A stretch of DNA of 32,405 nt from the NCBI RefSeq assembly GCF_018613155.1, contig NZ_JAGGQU010000042.1, positions 1-32,405 on the forward strand, given 5' to 3'. Of the stretch, positions 24,117-32,405 are shown in pieces. Position numbers and translations under genes: made by a program. How positions within the stretch are numbered: position 1 is the stretch's first letter; each line of letters begins with the position of its first letter. The stretch is from Bacillus sp. ISL-55. GTDB lineage: Bacteria > Bacillota > Bacilli > Bacillales > Cytobacillaceae. The notes below the pieces were generated by a model. It saw nothing but the letters and a program-made list of their open reading frames with translations. It made no database searches and was not told the DNA's origin.

Positions 24117-24128
24117 GGAGGCATTATT

Positions 24129-24821
24129 ATGAGTCGATATTCAATCAAGGAGTTTGTGAGCAACACGAAGCAGCAGGATAAAGGGGAAGGGCTATTTGAA
24201 CTGGAAACACCGAGAATGCTGGAAATTAATTTGAATGGCCAGGTATGGTCAAAGGCTGGAGCGATGGTTTCCTATCGTGGCCAGATCAAGTTTGAACGCG
24301 AGGGCGTGCTTGAACACGGAATTGGCAAGATGTTCAAGAAGGCATTAACAGGTGAAGGTGCTTCATTAATGAAGGCAAATGGTAATGGGAAGCTATATCT
24401 GGCTGATCAGGGTAAGAAAATATCAATCTTGCATTTGCAAAACGAGGCAATTTTCGTTAACGGAAATGACCTGCTGGCATTTGAGCCTTCCATCAACTGG
24501 GATATCAAGCTGATGCGCCGGGTCGCCGGAATGCTGTCCGGAGGATTGTTCAATGTCCGCCTCGAGGGTACAGGAATGGTAGCGATCACATCCCATTATG
24601 AGCCGCTGACCCTGCTTGTCAGTCCAGACAATCCTGTTTATACAGACCCGAACGCAACAGTAGCCTGGTCTGGAAATCTTCAGCCGGAATTCGTAACAGA
24701 TATTTCATTCAAAACATTCCTTGGCCGTGGAAGCGGAGAATCCATCCAGATGAAATTCAGCGGTGAAGGATTCGTTGTCGTCCAACCCTTTGAAGAAGTC
24801 TATTATGCTCCGCAAGGTTAA
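24129..24821 (+). CDS. AIM24-family protein
   Basis: This 230-residue, beta-rich protein of the AIM24/TIGR00266-like family (tryptophan RNA-binding attenuator-like fold) contains repeated GxGxx/LxxG segments such as [34 protein letters not shown] and [18 protein letters not shown]. Bacterial members have no settled function; the yeast namesake acts in mitochondria. ATG 24129 follows AAGGAGGCATT. It is cotranscribed with the methyltransferase and ends at a shared bidirectional terminator. Confidence 0.88.
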   Translation: MSRYSIKEFVSNTKQQDKGEGLFELETPRMLEINLNGQVWSKAGAMVSYRGQIKFEREGVLEHGIGKMFKKALTGEGASLMKANGNGKLYLADQGKKISILHLQNEAIFVNGNDLLAFEPSINWDIKLMRRVAGMLSGGLFNVRLEGTGMVAITSHYEPLTLLVSPDNPVYTDPNATVAWSGNLQPEFVTDISFKTFLGRGSGESIQMKFSGEGFVVVQPFEEVYYAPQG

Positions 24822-24850
24822 TAGAAGGTCCGGGCATAGGTCCGGAATGG

Positions 24851-24881
24851 AGAAAGGCATCGAATCAATCGATGCCTTTTC
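24851..24881. terminator. Bidirectional terminator between AIM24 and metA
   Basis: AAAGGCATCGA (24853-24863) and TCGATGCCTTT (24869-24879) form a perfect 11-bp stem ending at the metA stop codon. T-richness is modest on both sides. Confidence 0.78.
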
Positions 24882-25789
24882 TAATCCCATTCATAAGGAG
24901 TTTCCTGATATACATAATAATTCAGCCAATTGGAAAAGAACAGATGGGCATGTGACCTCCAGCGGTTTGTCGGTTTTTTATCAGGATTATCCTGTGGGAA
25001 ATAGTTTTCTGGCATGACAATTTCAATGCCTTTTTCCTTATCCCTTAAATATTCTTCTGCAAGTGTTGTGGCTTCGTATTCAAGGTGGCCGGTAATCATG
25101 ATTCTTTTGCTGTCTTTGCTGGAAATGATCAAGGCGCCTGCTTCATCTGATGAGGCCAATAGCTTAAGCTGTGGATGGTTTTGCAATGCCTCTTTGGATA
25201 TATCGGTATTCCGTGAATGAGGAGCAATGAATTCATCGTCGAACCCTCTTAGGAGCTTTTCAGTATGGTCAAGGACTCTGTGGGTGAATACGCCTGAGCA
25301 CTTCCTGGCAAGGACGAATTTATTTATGCCATAGTGATGATATAAAGCGGCCTGTGCTCCCCAGCATATGTGTAAGGTGGAAGTGACATTCCGTTCAGTC
25401 CAGTCAAGGATTTCCGTCAGTTCATTCCAATAGTTTACTTCCTCAAATTCCATCAGTTCGATTGGTGCACCTGTAATGATCATGCCGTCATATTTCTTTT
25501 CTTTTACTTGATCGAATGTTTGATAAAACTCTTCTAGATGGTATTGTGATGTGTTTTTCGAATCATATGTAGCGGTCTTTAAAAAAGTTATGTTCACCTG
25601 GAGTGGCGTATTTCCGAGCAGCCGCAGCAGCTGTCTTTCTGTTTTTTCTTTTTCGGGCATTAAATTCAGGATCAATATATTCAACGGCCGGATATCCTGT
25701 TTGGCAGCCCGGCTGTCATCCATAATAAAAATATTTTCTCTTTCCAGTATTTCCTTTGCTGGCAAGTGAAGCGGTATTTTTATTGGCAA
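24881..25789 (-). CDS. metA: Homoserine O-acetyltransferase
   Basis: This 302-residue enzyme activates homoserine for methionine synthesis. The catalytic residues are Cys142 (HICWGAQA), His235 and Glu237 (GHLEYE). Residue 111 is Glu ([10 protein letters not shown]). In the MetA family, Glu111 is known to select acetyl-CoA and Gly111 succinyl-CoA, so acetylation is predicted in spite of the homoserine-succinyltransferase name. The start is TTG 25789, with AAGGGAGGT 6 nt upstream; upstream in-frame codons run through that site. The 5' leader is only about 35 nt, so no S-box riboswitch fits. Confidence 0.93.
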   Translation of the reverse strand: MPIKIPLHLPAKEILERENIFIMDDSRAAKQDIRPLNILILNLMPEKEKTERQLLRLLGNTPLQVNITFLKTATYDSKNTSQYHLEEFYQTFDQVKEKKYDGMIITGAPIELMEFEEVNYWNELTEILDWTERNVTSTLHICWGAQAALYHHYGINKFVLARKCSGVFTHRVLDHTEKLLRGFDDEFIAPHSRNTDISKEALQNHPQLKLLASSDEAGALIISSKDSKRIMITGHLEYEATTLAEEYLRDKEKGIEIVMPENYFPQDNPDKKPTNRWRSHAHLFFSNWLNYYVYQETPYEWD

Positions 25790-25830
25790 AGTATAACCTC
25801 CCTTTTGGAAAACTAAAATCAATAATTTTT

Positions 25831-25859
25831 ATTATAGTCTGAATTCTTTCGCGGAGCAA
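25831..25859 (-). promoter_or_regulatory. Promoter of metA
   Basis: On the minus strand TTGCTC (25854-25859), 17 bp, perfect TATAAT (25831-25836). The predicted start is near 25824. Confidence 0.65.
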
Positions 25860-25970
25860 TTGGCTAAAGAGGAAATTTTATGACAAATAAATATTTTTTA
25901 CCTGATAGTATTTCACTGATGGTAAAATATAAAATGGTAAGCATATAGAGAATATCTGGGGGGATTGGAA

Positions 25971-27659
25971 ATGGGAACAAATATTCAAGTTAAGTCAGAT
26001 ATTGAAATTGCTCGTGACAGTAAAATGAAACCGATTGTTGATATTGCAGCAAGCATTGGCCTGGATGCCGATGAAATTGAGCTGTTTGGTAAGTATAAAG
26101 CGAAGCTGTCTTCAGAAGCTTTGGCTAAGTTAAAAACAAAAGAAAGCGGCAAGGTCGTCCTTGTTACTGCGATTAACCCTACTCCAGCCGGTGAAGGAAA
26201 ATCGACTGTAACGGTCGGACTTGCGGATGCATTGAACAAGCTAGGTAAAAAAACAATGATTGCTATGCGTGAGCCTTCATTAGGGCCAACTATGGGAATC
26301 AAGGGCGGTGCAACAGGCGGAGGTTTCGCGCAGGTGCTTCCGATGGAGGATATCAACCTTCACTTTACGGGTGACCTGCATGCAATTACAACAGCGAATA
26401 ATGCGCTGGCTGCTTTGATTGATAATCATCTGCAGCAGGGCAACAAGCTGAACATTGATCAGCGCAGAATCGTTTGGAAGCGCGCTCTCGACTTGAATGA
26501 CCGTGCATTGAGAAAAGTGATCGTCGGACTGGGCGGGCCTATGCAGGGCGTACCTCGTGAAGATGGCTTCGATATTACAGTTGCATCAGAAATCATGGCT
26601 GTCCTCTGCCTTGCGAGCGATCTTAAAGATTTAAAACTCCGCCTGTCAAAGATGGTCGTTGCTTATAATTTTGAAAAACAGCCTGTCACTGTGGGCGACC
26701 TGGGAGTAGAAGGGGCTTTGACTCTTTTATTGAAGGAAGCAGTAAAGCCGAACCTTGTCCAGACGATTGAACATACTCCAGCACTGATCCATGGCGGACC
26801 CTTTGCAAACATAGCGCATGGATGCAACAGTGTCATCGCTACCGAGGCTGCGTCCAAGCTTGCTGATTTTGTCGTTACGGAAGCCGGATTCGGTGCTGAT
26901 CTAGGGGCAGAGAAGTTCTTGAATATTAAGGCAAGAACAGCGGGAATCGATCCGTCAGCCGTTGTCATAGTTGCAACCATCCGTGCACTGAAAATGCATG
27001 GTGGAATGAAGAAGACAGAATTGGTAAACGAAGATGTGCAGGCATTAAAGGACGGATTCACAAACCTGAAAAAGCATGTTGAGACGATTGCCAGCTTTGG
27101 CTTGCCATATGTAGTTGCGATTAACCGATTCATTACAGATACAGAGCTTGAAACCAACACATTGAAAGAGATGTGTGAGAATGCTGGAATCCCGGTTGCC
27201 TTGACGGAAGTTTGGGAAAAGGGCGGCGCCGGCGGAGTAGAGCTTGCAGAGAGACTTCTTGATGTAATTGAAAAAAGCGAAAATACATTTGCCCATCTTT
27301 ATGATTTGTCCGATTCGCTGGAGGATAAAATCAAGACGATTGCTTCCCAGGTTTATGGTGCGGAAGGAGTCGAGTTTTCCCCGAAAGCAAAGAAGCAGCT
27401 TATTGACTTTGAAGGATTCGGCTGGGGTGTGCTGCCAGTCTGTATGGCCAAAACACAGTATTCATTATCAGATGATCCGCAGAAACTAGGCAGGCCTTCA
27501 GGATTCACCATCACAGTAAGGGAACTGAAGCCATCAGTAGGTGCTGGATTCATCGTTGCATTGACAGGCGAAGTCATGACAATGCCTGGTTTACCGAAGC
27601 TTCCGGCAGCATTGAATATGGATGTTGATGAAGAGGGTAACGCAGTCGGATTGTTCTAA
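25971..27659 (+). CDS. fhs: Formate-tetrahydrofolate ligase
   Basis: This 562-residue enzyme makes 10-formyl-THF from formate, THF and ATP and feeds purine and fMet synthesis. It has the ATP-binding loop TPAGEGKST (71-79), the family signature [27 protein letters not shown] split over about 105-131, and the conserved end [25 protein letters not shown]-type tail. ATG 25971 has GGGGGGA upstream; the in-frame TTG 25965 is too close to it. It is divergent from metA, both being C1/methionine genes. A structured terminator region follows. Confidence 0.96.
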   Translation: MGTNIQVKSDIEIARDSKMKPIVDIAASIGLDADEIELFGKYKAKLSSEALAKLKTKESGKVVLVTAINPTPAGEGKSTVTVGLADALNKLGKKTMIAMREPSLGPTMGIKGGATGGGFAQVLPMEDINLHFTGDLHAITTANNALAALIDNHLQQGNKLNIDQRRIVWKRALDLNDRALRKVIVGLGGPMQGVPREDGFDITVASEIMAVLCLASDLKDLKLRLSKMVVAYNFEKQPVTVGDLGVEGALTLLLKEAVKPNLVQTIEHTPALIHGGPFANIAHGCNSVIATEAASKLADFVVTEAGFGADLGAEKFLNIKARTAGIDPSAVVIVATIRALKMHGGMKKTELVNEDVQALKDGFTNLKKHVETIASFGLPYVVAINRFITDTELETNTLKEMCENAGIPVALTEVWEKGGAGGVELAERLLDVIEKSENTFAHLYDLSDSLEDKIKTIASQVYGAEGVEFSPKAKKQLIDFEGFGWGVLPVCMAKTQYSLSDDPQKLGRPSGFTITVRELKPSVGAGFIVALTGEVMTMPGLPKLPAALNMDVDEEGNAVGLF

Positions 27660-27672
27660 GTAAAACAAATCT

Positions 27673-27767
27673 TGGTCAGTTCTGCCAGGCATAGTGTCGA
27701 CGTGAGATTGTTTTTTCTATCGGACGCGACGTTGTGCAGAGCATCGGGCTGACCATTTTTTAATTTT
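27673..27767 (+). terminator. Long structured 3' region/terminator after fhs
   Basis: TGGTCAG (27673-27679) pairs with CTGACCA (27749-27755), followed by TTTTTTAATTTT. Inside, TCTGC/GCAGA and GTCG.CGT/ACG.CGAC helices can form a long branched hairpin of about 80 nt, unusually large for a terminator. Confidence 0.6.
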
Positions 27768-27808
27768 GGCAAAAAGCATGATTTTGGCTGGTGAAAGGAG
27801 TGGAAGCT

Positions 27809-28339
27809 TTGTTTGACCCGACAGCTTTTGAAAACATCAAAGTCGTATTCGAAGGCGATATATATGACAGGGATTTGAGCGGAGAAATTATTGTGATTGA
27901 TCGCAATGACTGGATTAATGCCGCCAAGATGTCGCGTAAATATGAAATTTCATTCACTAAAAGAGGTTATGAACCGGATCTTTTATCGGCAATGATGACC
28001 ATTGAGGCCGGATTGGAGAACCTCTCAGCGGAGCTATTGGAAAGTGTGCATGCCAAACAGCTTGCAGGGTGTAAAGTGAGTATTTCTTTCTCAATTCATC
28101 ATAAAAATGAAAAGGTTGTTTTTAAGGAAGTACATAAAGGGTTGGAAGAAATATGGGGAAGAGATCGGGCGATAGTCCAAACCGCCTTGCTTGACCCATT
28201 GGGAGATAAACCGACGATCAAAAGCCATGTGCAGGTTTCCTTCAACCGTCTTGTGTATGAAGAACAGATTGACGATTTATCAGAAATGGTGGATTATATG
28301 ATCGCTTCACTTGAAAAAATCAAAAAAATTATTGAGTGA
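27809..28339 (+). CDS. Conserved hypothetical protein (176 aa)
   Basis: I do not recognise a named family. The 176-residue soluble protein starts MFDPTAFENIKVVFEGDIYD and has a beta-rich N-terminal half, a helix around 65-85 (LENLSAELLES) and a C-terminal coiled-coil-like helix (DDLSEMVDYMIASLEKIKKIIE). TTG 27809 has GGAGTGG upstream; GTG codons at 27791 and 27800 overlap that site. It is monocistronic between fhs and degV with a weak terminator behind it. Confidence 0.78.
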   Translation: MFDPTAFENIKVVFEGDIYDRDLSGEIIVIDRNDWINAAKMSRKYEISFTKRGYEPDLLSAMMTIEAGLENLSAELLESVHAKQLAGCKVSISFSIHHKNEKVVFKEVHKGLEEIWGRDRAIVQTALLDPLGDKPTIKSHVQVSFNRLVYEEQIDDLSEMVDYMIASLEKIKKIIE

Positions 28340-28344
28340 ATAAT

Positions 28345-28385
28345 AATTCCTGTCTCAGAAGCAGGAATTTCTGTGTTGTTTTCAG
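28345..28385 (+). terminator. Weak terminator after the 176-aa gene
   Basis: AATTCCTG and CAGGAATT form a perfect 8-bp stem with a 9-nt loop. The tail TTCTGTGTTGTTTT is T-rich but interrupted. Confidence 0.55.
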
Positions 28386-28557
28386 AATAGTCTATTAACG
28401 GATGGATTTAAACATATAATATAAAAGTTCTGATAGTGGTGAAGGTATCTCATGATTTGTACAAGCATTTCTGTCACTTATTAAAGGGGAATTGGCGGAT
28501 ATCTAGAAACCACGATATTCAAATAGAACTGAAAAAAGTAAAATAGGGGGAGATTGT

Positions 28558-29406
28558 TTGAAGAAAATCGCCTGGGTTACAGATAGTACAGCATACCTGG
28601 ATGAGGAGTTAAAGAACCATCCTGATGTGTATCAAGTACCAATGACCATTGTATTGGATGATGCAGAATACCTTGATGGAAAGGATCTGACTGCAGAAGA
28701 GCTATATAAAAGATTAAAATCGGTGAAAACAGCTCCTAAAACGTCACAGCCGCCTGTGGGGGTCTTTATGGAACTTTATAAGGAGCTTGAAAAAGATTAT
28801 GACCTCGTATTCTCAGTCCTGATTTCATCCAAGCTAAGCGGAACAGTTGCCTCAAGTGTACAAGCTGAACAAGATGTTAACATTCCTGTCATTACCTTTG
28901 ATTCTAAAATTCTCACATATCCATTGACGTCCCTATTAAAAAAAGGAATAGCATTAGCTGAACAGGGAGCATCAGTCGATGAAATCAAGGAGAAGCTGGA
29001 AACCATCCGTGATTCCAATGAAACCTACGTCATGATCGGGAGCCTTGAGCAGCTGCATCGAAGCGGCCGTATGTCAGGCATGCAATTCTATCTAGGAAGC
29101 ATGCTAAATATCAAACCTATCATCAGTATTGAAGATGGCGCTCTAAATACAAAGGAAAAGGTCCGCAGCGATAAAAAAGCGCGCGAGAAGATATTTGATT
29201 ATCTGAAAGAATCGCATAATAAATATGGTGTTAAGGAAGTGTACATTCTATACGGCCTTCATAAACAGGTTGCTGACGAATGGCAAAGCCAGCTTGAAGC
29301 AGCATTCCCTGATATCCGTTTCCTCAGCTGTCCGATCGGAGCCGTAATCGGTGTACATGCTGGTGAACATACAATCGGGATCAGCTGGAATAATGCAGAT
29401 GCATAA
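28558..29406 (+). CDS. DegV-family fatty-acid-binding protein
   Basis: This 282-residue protein has the DegV pattern: WVTDSTAYL near the N-terminus, PKTSQPPVGVFMELY (about 60-74), SSKLSGT (about 90-96), FDSKILTYP, and GSLEQLHRSGRMSG (about 161-174). Family members (FakB) bind a fatty acid and present it to the kinase FakA for phosphorylation; no fakA lies here. The start TTG 28558 follows AGGGGGAGATTG. It is followed by a strong terminator, so it is monocistronic. Confidence 0.9.
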   Translation: MKKIAWVTDSTAYLDEELKNHPDVYQVPMTIVLDDAEYLDGKDLTAEELYKRLKSVKTAPKTSQPPVGVFMELYKELEKDYDLVFSVLISSKLSGTVASSVQAEQDVNIPVITFDSKILTYPLTSLLKKGIALAEQGASVDEIKEKLETIRDSNETYVMIGSLEQLHRSGRMSGMQFYLGSMLNIKPIISIEDGALNTKEKVRSDKKAREKIFDYLKESHNKYGVKEVYILYGLHKQVADEWQSQLEAAFPDIRFLSCPIGAVIGVHAGEHTIGISWNNADA

Positions 29407-29432
29407 GTGCCGATTTGGCACTTTTTCTTTTT
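29405..29432 (+). terminator. Terminator after the degV-family gene
   Basis: AAGTGCC-GATTT-GGCACTT stem starting in the stop codon, then TTTCTTTTT. Confidence 0.87.
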
Positions 29433-29501
29433 GTCCGGCAAAACTGAGCCAATTGACTTGCTTCGGTACTTATAGAGAATGTTTGAATAGTATGCCTCCC
29501 A

Positions 29502-29656
29502 CGGACAAACAGAGAGCGGAACCCGGAGAAAGTGTCCGATAGAGGGTCTCTAACGGACAAACAGAGGGCAGAACCTGTAGAAAGTGTCCGATAGAAGGTC
29601 TCTAATGGAAAAACAGGGAGCAGTACCTGAGGAAAGTGCTCGATAGACAGGCTGAT
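29502..29656. repeat. Array 3: three tandem 52-bp units with internal inverted repeats
   Basis: Units begin at 29502, 29554 and 29606; the third is diverged. Units 1 and 2 carry CGGACAAACAGAG, a middle with GAACC, AAAGTGTCCG, and ATAGA(G/A)GGTCTCTAA. TGTCCG pairs with the CGGACA of the next unit, and TAGAG with CTCTA inside gives a long hairpin with a GGT loop. The array occupies the 357-bp gap between the degV-family gene and the HD hydrolase. Its sequence is unrelated to arrays 1 and 2. Confidence 0.92.
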
Positions 29657-29763
29657 ATTAAAACAAAGGTAATAGTACAGATTTACGCTTACTGATATTT
29701 ATCCAGCTATCTCTCATCACTATATATGGTAAAATGAGTTCGGTAGGAAAGTAGGTGCAGGAT

Positions 29764-30408
29764 ATGAGAGATAAAATAACAAGAGCTGAGGAGTTTGTCA
29801 AAAATGAGCTTGGCAAGGATTCTTCGGGACATGACTGGCACCATATTGACAGAGTCAGGAAGAATGCAAGACTGATATGGAGCAAGGAACAGCAGGGTGA
29901 CTGGTTTATCATTGAAATGGCCGCCTTGCTTCACGACATTCCAGATGATAAATTGAATGAATCGGAAGAAGCCGGATGGTTAAAACTGGATTCATTTTTA
30001 CAAAGCATACAATTAGATAGCGAAATCTCATCAAGGATAAAGGGTTGTATCGAATCAGTTTCCTTTAAAGGCGGCAGGGTGATTGAGCTTAATAGTATTG
30101 AAGCGGAGATTGTCCAGGACGCTGACCGTCTCGATGCCCTTGGTGCAATTGGGATTGCAAGGACGTTTGCATTCGGCGGGAAGAAAGGCCATCCGATTTA
30201 TGAGCCTGACCTTAATATCAGGGAAGAAATGACGCTGGAAGAATACAGGAATGGCGACAGTTCTTCGGTCAATCATTTTTACGAGAAGCTATTGAAGCTT
30301 AAACATAAAATGAATACGGAGCAAGCGAGACAACTTGCTGAGGAAAGACACCAGTTCATGGAGAATTTCCTAGATCAATTTTACAGTGAATGGAATGGTA
30401 AGGCATGA
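29764..30408 (+). CDS. HD-domain phosphohydrolase, YpgQ/YedJ-like
   Basis: This 214-residue helical HD-superfamily protein has DWHHIDRV (His26/His27), LLHDIPDDK (His57-Asp58) and VQDADRLDALGAIG (Asp119, Asp121), in the order typical of the YpgQ/YedJ group. B. subtilis YpgQ was described as a nucleotide pyrophosphohydrolase acting on dNTPs, as I recall. ATG 29764 has TAGGTG about 8 nt upstream; GTG 29755 is an alternative. Its TGA overlaps the yfmR start (ATGA), so the two are coupled. Confidence 0.87.
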   Translation: MRDKITRAEEFVKNELGKDSSGHDWHHIDRVRKNARLIWSKEQQGDWFIIEMAALLHDIPDDKLNESEEAGWLKLDSFLQSIQLDSEISSRIKGCIESVSFKGGRVIELNSIEAEIVQDADRLDALGAIGIARTFAFGGKKGHPIYEPDLNIREEMTLEEYRNGDSSSVNHFYEKLLKLKHKMNTEQARQLAEERHQFMENFLDQFYSEWNGKA

Positions 30409-32288
30409 AAATGATTACGATTGAAAACGTGACGAAAACATACGGAGAAAAAGAGTTGTTTAATGGGATTTCTTTTACAATCGGCGAGCGTGAAAGAGTC
30501 GGTTTGATCGGAGTGAACGGAACAGGAAAGTCTTCTTTACTCCGGATTGTGGCTGGGATTGATCAGCCGGATTCGGGAGAGTTAATTTTTGCAAAAGACT
30601 ATAAAATCTCATTTTTATCCCAACAGCCTGAAATGGAACATGAAAAAACAGTCCTTGATCAGGTTTTCAGCGGGGAAGCGCCTATCTTAAAACTGATGAG
30701 AGATTATGAGATTATTCTCTCTGAATTAGGCAAAAAACCTGATGATCCAGGACTTCAGGAAAAATTTTATGACTTGCAGCGGAGAATGGATAGTTCTGAT
30801 GGCTGGGATGCGAATACTGCCGCTAAATCGATACTCATGCAGCTTGGAATTTCTGACTTCACCAAAAAAATGGGTGAGCTATCCGGGGGCCAGAAAAAAC
30901 GTGTCGCACTTGCTCAGGTTTTGATAGAATCTCCAGATTTGCTGATTCTGGATGAGCCCACGAACCATCTTGATTACGAGACGGTAAAATGGCTTGAAGA
31001 TTATCTATCCCGATATTCAGGGTCACTTCTGCTCGTTACCCATGACCGTTATTTCCTTGACCGAGTGACGAACAGGATTTTTGAACTTGATGGTGGAAAT
31101 CTCTATAGCTATAAAGGCAACTATGCCAGCTTCCTTGAAGCCAAGGCAATCCGGGAAGAGAACGAAGCCGCAACACTTGAAAAGAAGAAGAATTTGTTCA
31201 GACAGGAACTCGAGTGGATCAGACGCGGGGCTAAGGCGAGGACAACCAAACAGAAGGCTCGCATCCAGCGTTTTGATAAATTGGATGATGAAGTGTCAAA
31301 TGTGAAGTCTTCTGAAAAACTCGACATCTCTTTGAGTGGCAGCAGGCTGGGCAAACAGGTGCTTGAACTGAAAGATGCAACCAAAAAATACGAAGATAAA
31401 GTAATTCTGGATCACTTCAATCTTCTTGTGAAACCCGGGGACAGGCTGGGAATCATCGGCCGCAATGGGACAGGAAAATCGACTTTGCTGAATATTCTCG
31501 CAGGCAGGATTATGCTTGATGACGGTGAAATCATCACCGGACAAACCGTAAAGATTGCTTACTATACACAAGAAAATGAAGATATGGACGAAAATAAGCG
31601 GGTGATTGAATACCTGAAAGAAACGGCAGAAATCGTCCAAACCACTGATGGCAAGACAATTTCAGCTGCACAAATGCTCGAGAGATTCCTGTTTCCGCCT
31701 TATGCACATGGAACCCCGATCAGGAAGCTTTCCGGAGGCGAAAAGCGCAGACTCTATTTGTTAAAGCTGTTAATGGAAGAACCAAATGTTCTGCTGCTGG
31801 ATGAGCCAACCAATGATTTGGACACACAGACATTAACTGTTTTGGAAGATTACCTGGAAGACTTCCCTGGTGTCGTCATCTCGGTATCCCATGACCGTTA
31901 CTTCCTTGATAAGGTCGTCGATCTGCTGCTTGTACTGGAAGGCAATGGACAGACAGACCTGCATTACGGCAATTACTCAGAGTACCTTGAAAAGCGGCCG
32001 AAACTTGAATCTGCTCCTTCAGTGCCAAAGAAAGAAAAGGCAGAGCAGACAGAAAAACCGAAGAAAAAGAAACTTAGCTTCAAGGAGCAAAAAGAATGGG
32101 CAGAAATTGAAGAAAAGATTGCAGGTACAGAAGCCCGCCTTGAGGAAGTGCAGGGGGAAATGGCCAGTATCGGCAGTGATTTTGAAAAAGGCCAGGCATT
32201 GGTGAATGAAGAGAAAGAGTTGAATGAGCAGCTAGAGTATTTAATTGAAAGATGGAGCTATTTATCCGAACTTGCAGAAAACGAATAA
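30405..32288 (+). CDS. yfmR: ABC-F ATPase of the Uup/YfmR type
   Basis: This 627-residue protein has two ATP-binding cassettes and no membrane domain: Walker A GVNGTGKSS (36-44) and GRNGTGKST (352-360), signatures LSGGQ (159-163) and LSGGE, and Walker B LILDEPTNHLD and LLLDEPTNDLD. The interdomain linker (about 240-305) is charged, and a C-terminal coiled coil (about 540-627) marks the Uup group. B. subtilis YfmR binds the ribosomal E site and relieves stalling at polyproline-like sequences, becoming essential without EF-P. It overlaps the HD gene by 4 nt. Confidence 0.93.
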   Translation: MKMITIENVTKTYGEKELFNGISFTIGERERVGLIGVNGTGKSSLLRIVAGIDQPDSGELIFAKDYKISFLSQQPEMEHEKTVLDQVFSGEAPILKLMRDYEIILSELGKKPDDPGLQEKFYDLQRRMDSSDGWDANTAAKSILMQLGISDFTKKMGELSGGQKKRVALAQVLIESPDLLILDEPTNHLDYETVKWLEDYLSRYSGSLLLVTHDRYFLDRVTNRIFELDGGNLYSYKGNYASFLEAKAIREENEAATLEKKKNLFRQELEWIRRGAKARTTKQKARIQRFDKLDDEVSNVKSSEKLDISLSGSRLGKQVLELKDATKKYEDKVILDHFNLLVKPGDRLGIIGRNGTGKSTLLNILAGRIMLDDGEIITGQTVKIAYYTQENEDMDENKRVIEYLKETAEIVQTTDGKTISAAQMLERFLFPPYAHGTPIRKLSGGEKRRLYLLKLLMEEPNVLLLDEPTNDLDTQTLTVLEDYLEDFPGVVISVSHDRYFLDKVVDLLLVLEGNGQTDLHYGNYSEYLEKRPKLESAPSVPKKEKAEQTEKPKKKKLSFKEQKEWAEIEEKIAGTEARLEEVQGEMASIGSDFEKGQALVNEEKELNEQLEYLIERWSYLSELAENE

Positions 32289-32317
32289 GACCAGGGATTC
32301 CAGGTCTTATTTTTTTA
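32287..32317 (+). terminator. Terminator after yfmR
   Basis: AAGACC and GGTCTT flank a 10-nt loop, followed by ATTTTTTT. Confidence 0.82.
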
Positions 32318-32351
32318 TCTAGTAAAAGGACTTCATCTTCTAAAGATATAT

Positions 32352-32385
32352 AACTTTGGAAAAAGAGGAAAAGCTGTCCAAAGTT
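32352..32385. repeat. Single inverted repeat at the window edge
   Basis: AACTTTGG (32352-32359) and CCAAAGTT (32378-32385) are perfect 8-bp arms 34 nt end to end, close to the 33-37 nt arm span in the three 52-bp arrays. The window ends before a second unit could be seen. Confidence 0.5.
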
Positions 32386-32405
32386 GATATGCTCCCCTTT
32401 AGGTA

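Noticed and set aside
24826-24845. Direct repeat AGGTCCGG twice, 4 bp apart
   Set aside because: Single short duplication after AIM24 with no link to a known site.
25790-25970. SAM (S-box) riboswitch upstream of metA
   Set aside because: The promoter lies about 35 nt before the start and no S-box conserved segments or terminator are present.

Overview
This is a chromosomal window from a low-GC, aerobic, endospore-forming Bacillaceae species (Bacillus/Mesobacillus/Neobacillus-like). The evidence is a T-box leader on asnS, a spore protein gene (sspL), SD-rich starts with many TTG codons, and a gene order that, as I recall it, follows the Bacillus subtilis bpsA-bpsB-dynA-ypbS-ypcP-sspL ... ypdQ-ypeP-cspD ... 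metA ... ypgQ neighbourhood. I see no prophage, transposase, CRISPR array, tRNA or rRNA.

Layout. 1-2030: REP-like element, T-box riboswitch, asnS and terminators. 2073-4618: leftward operon for a ba3-type cytochrome oxidase (CuA subunit, subunit I and a 49-residue subunit IIa too short for routine ORF calling), preceded by FNR/ResD-like sites. 4675-5143: nine tandem copies of a 52-bp unit. 5228-8166: small zinc-ribbon protein, SDR oxidoreductase and the type III polyketide pair bpsA-bpsB. 8177-8351: a promoter overlapped by two Fur boxes driving a 28-residue peptide. 8539-14301: double dynamin dynA, a Cys-rich small protein, a rhodanese and the exonuclease ypcP. 14413-18521: sspL, yuiD, a small conserved gene, a DMT transporter coupled to an RNase HI-like gene, the divergent RNase H-fold gene ypeP, a small zinc-finger gene, a second 52-bp array and cspD. 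18864-25789: HD-GYP protein, topB, mntR, DUF3892-like gene, methyltransferase, AIM24 and metA. 25971-32288: fhs, an unknown protein, degV, a third 52-bp array, an HD hydrolase and the ABC-F gene yfmR.

Functional themes. Oxygen respiration (cba operon with oxygen-responsive-looking sites), metal homeostasis (Fur-box peptide, mntR), nucleic-acid maintenance (ypcP, topB, two RNase H folds, cspD), one-carbon/methionine metabolism (metA with acetyl-type Glu111, fhs), membrane biology (dynA, bpsAB, yuiD) and translation (asnS, yfmR). These are mostly ordinary core genes.

The most unusual signal is non-coding. Three intergenic arrays share no sequence, yet each has a period of 52 bp and each unit carries one arm and its inverted complement. 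I know no established name or function for them.
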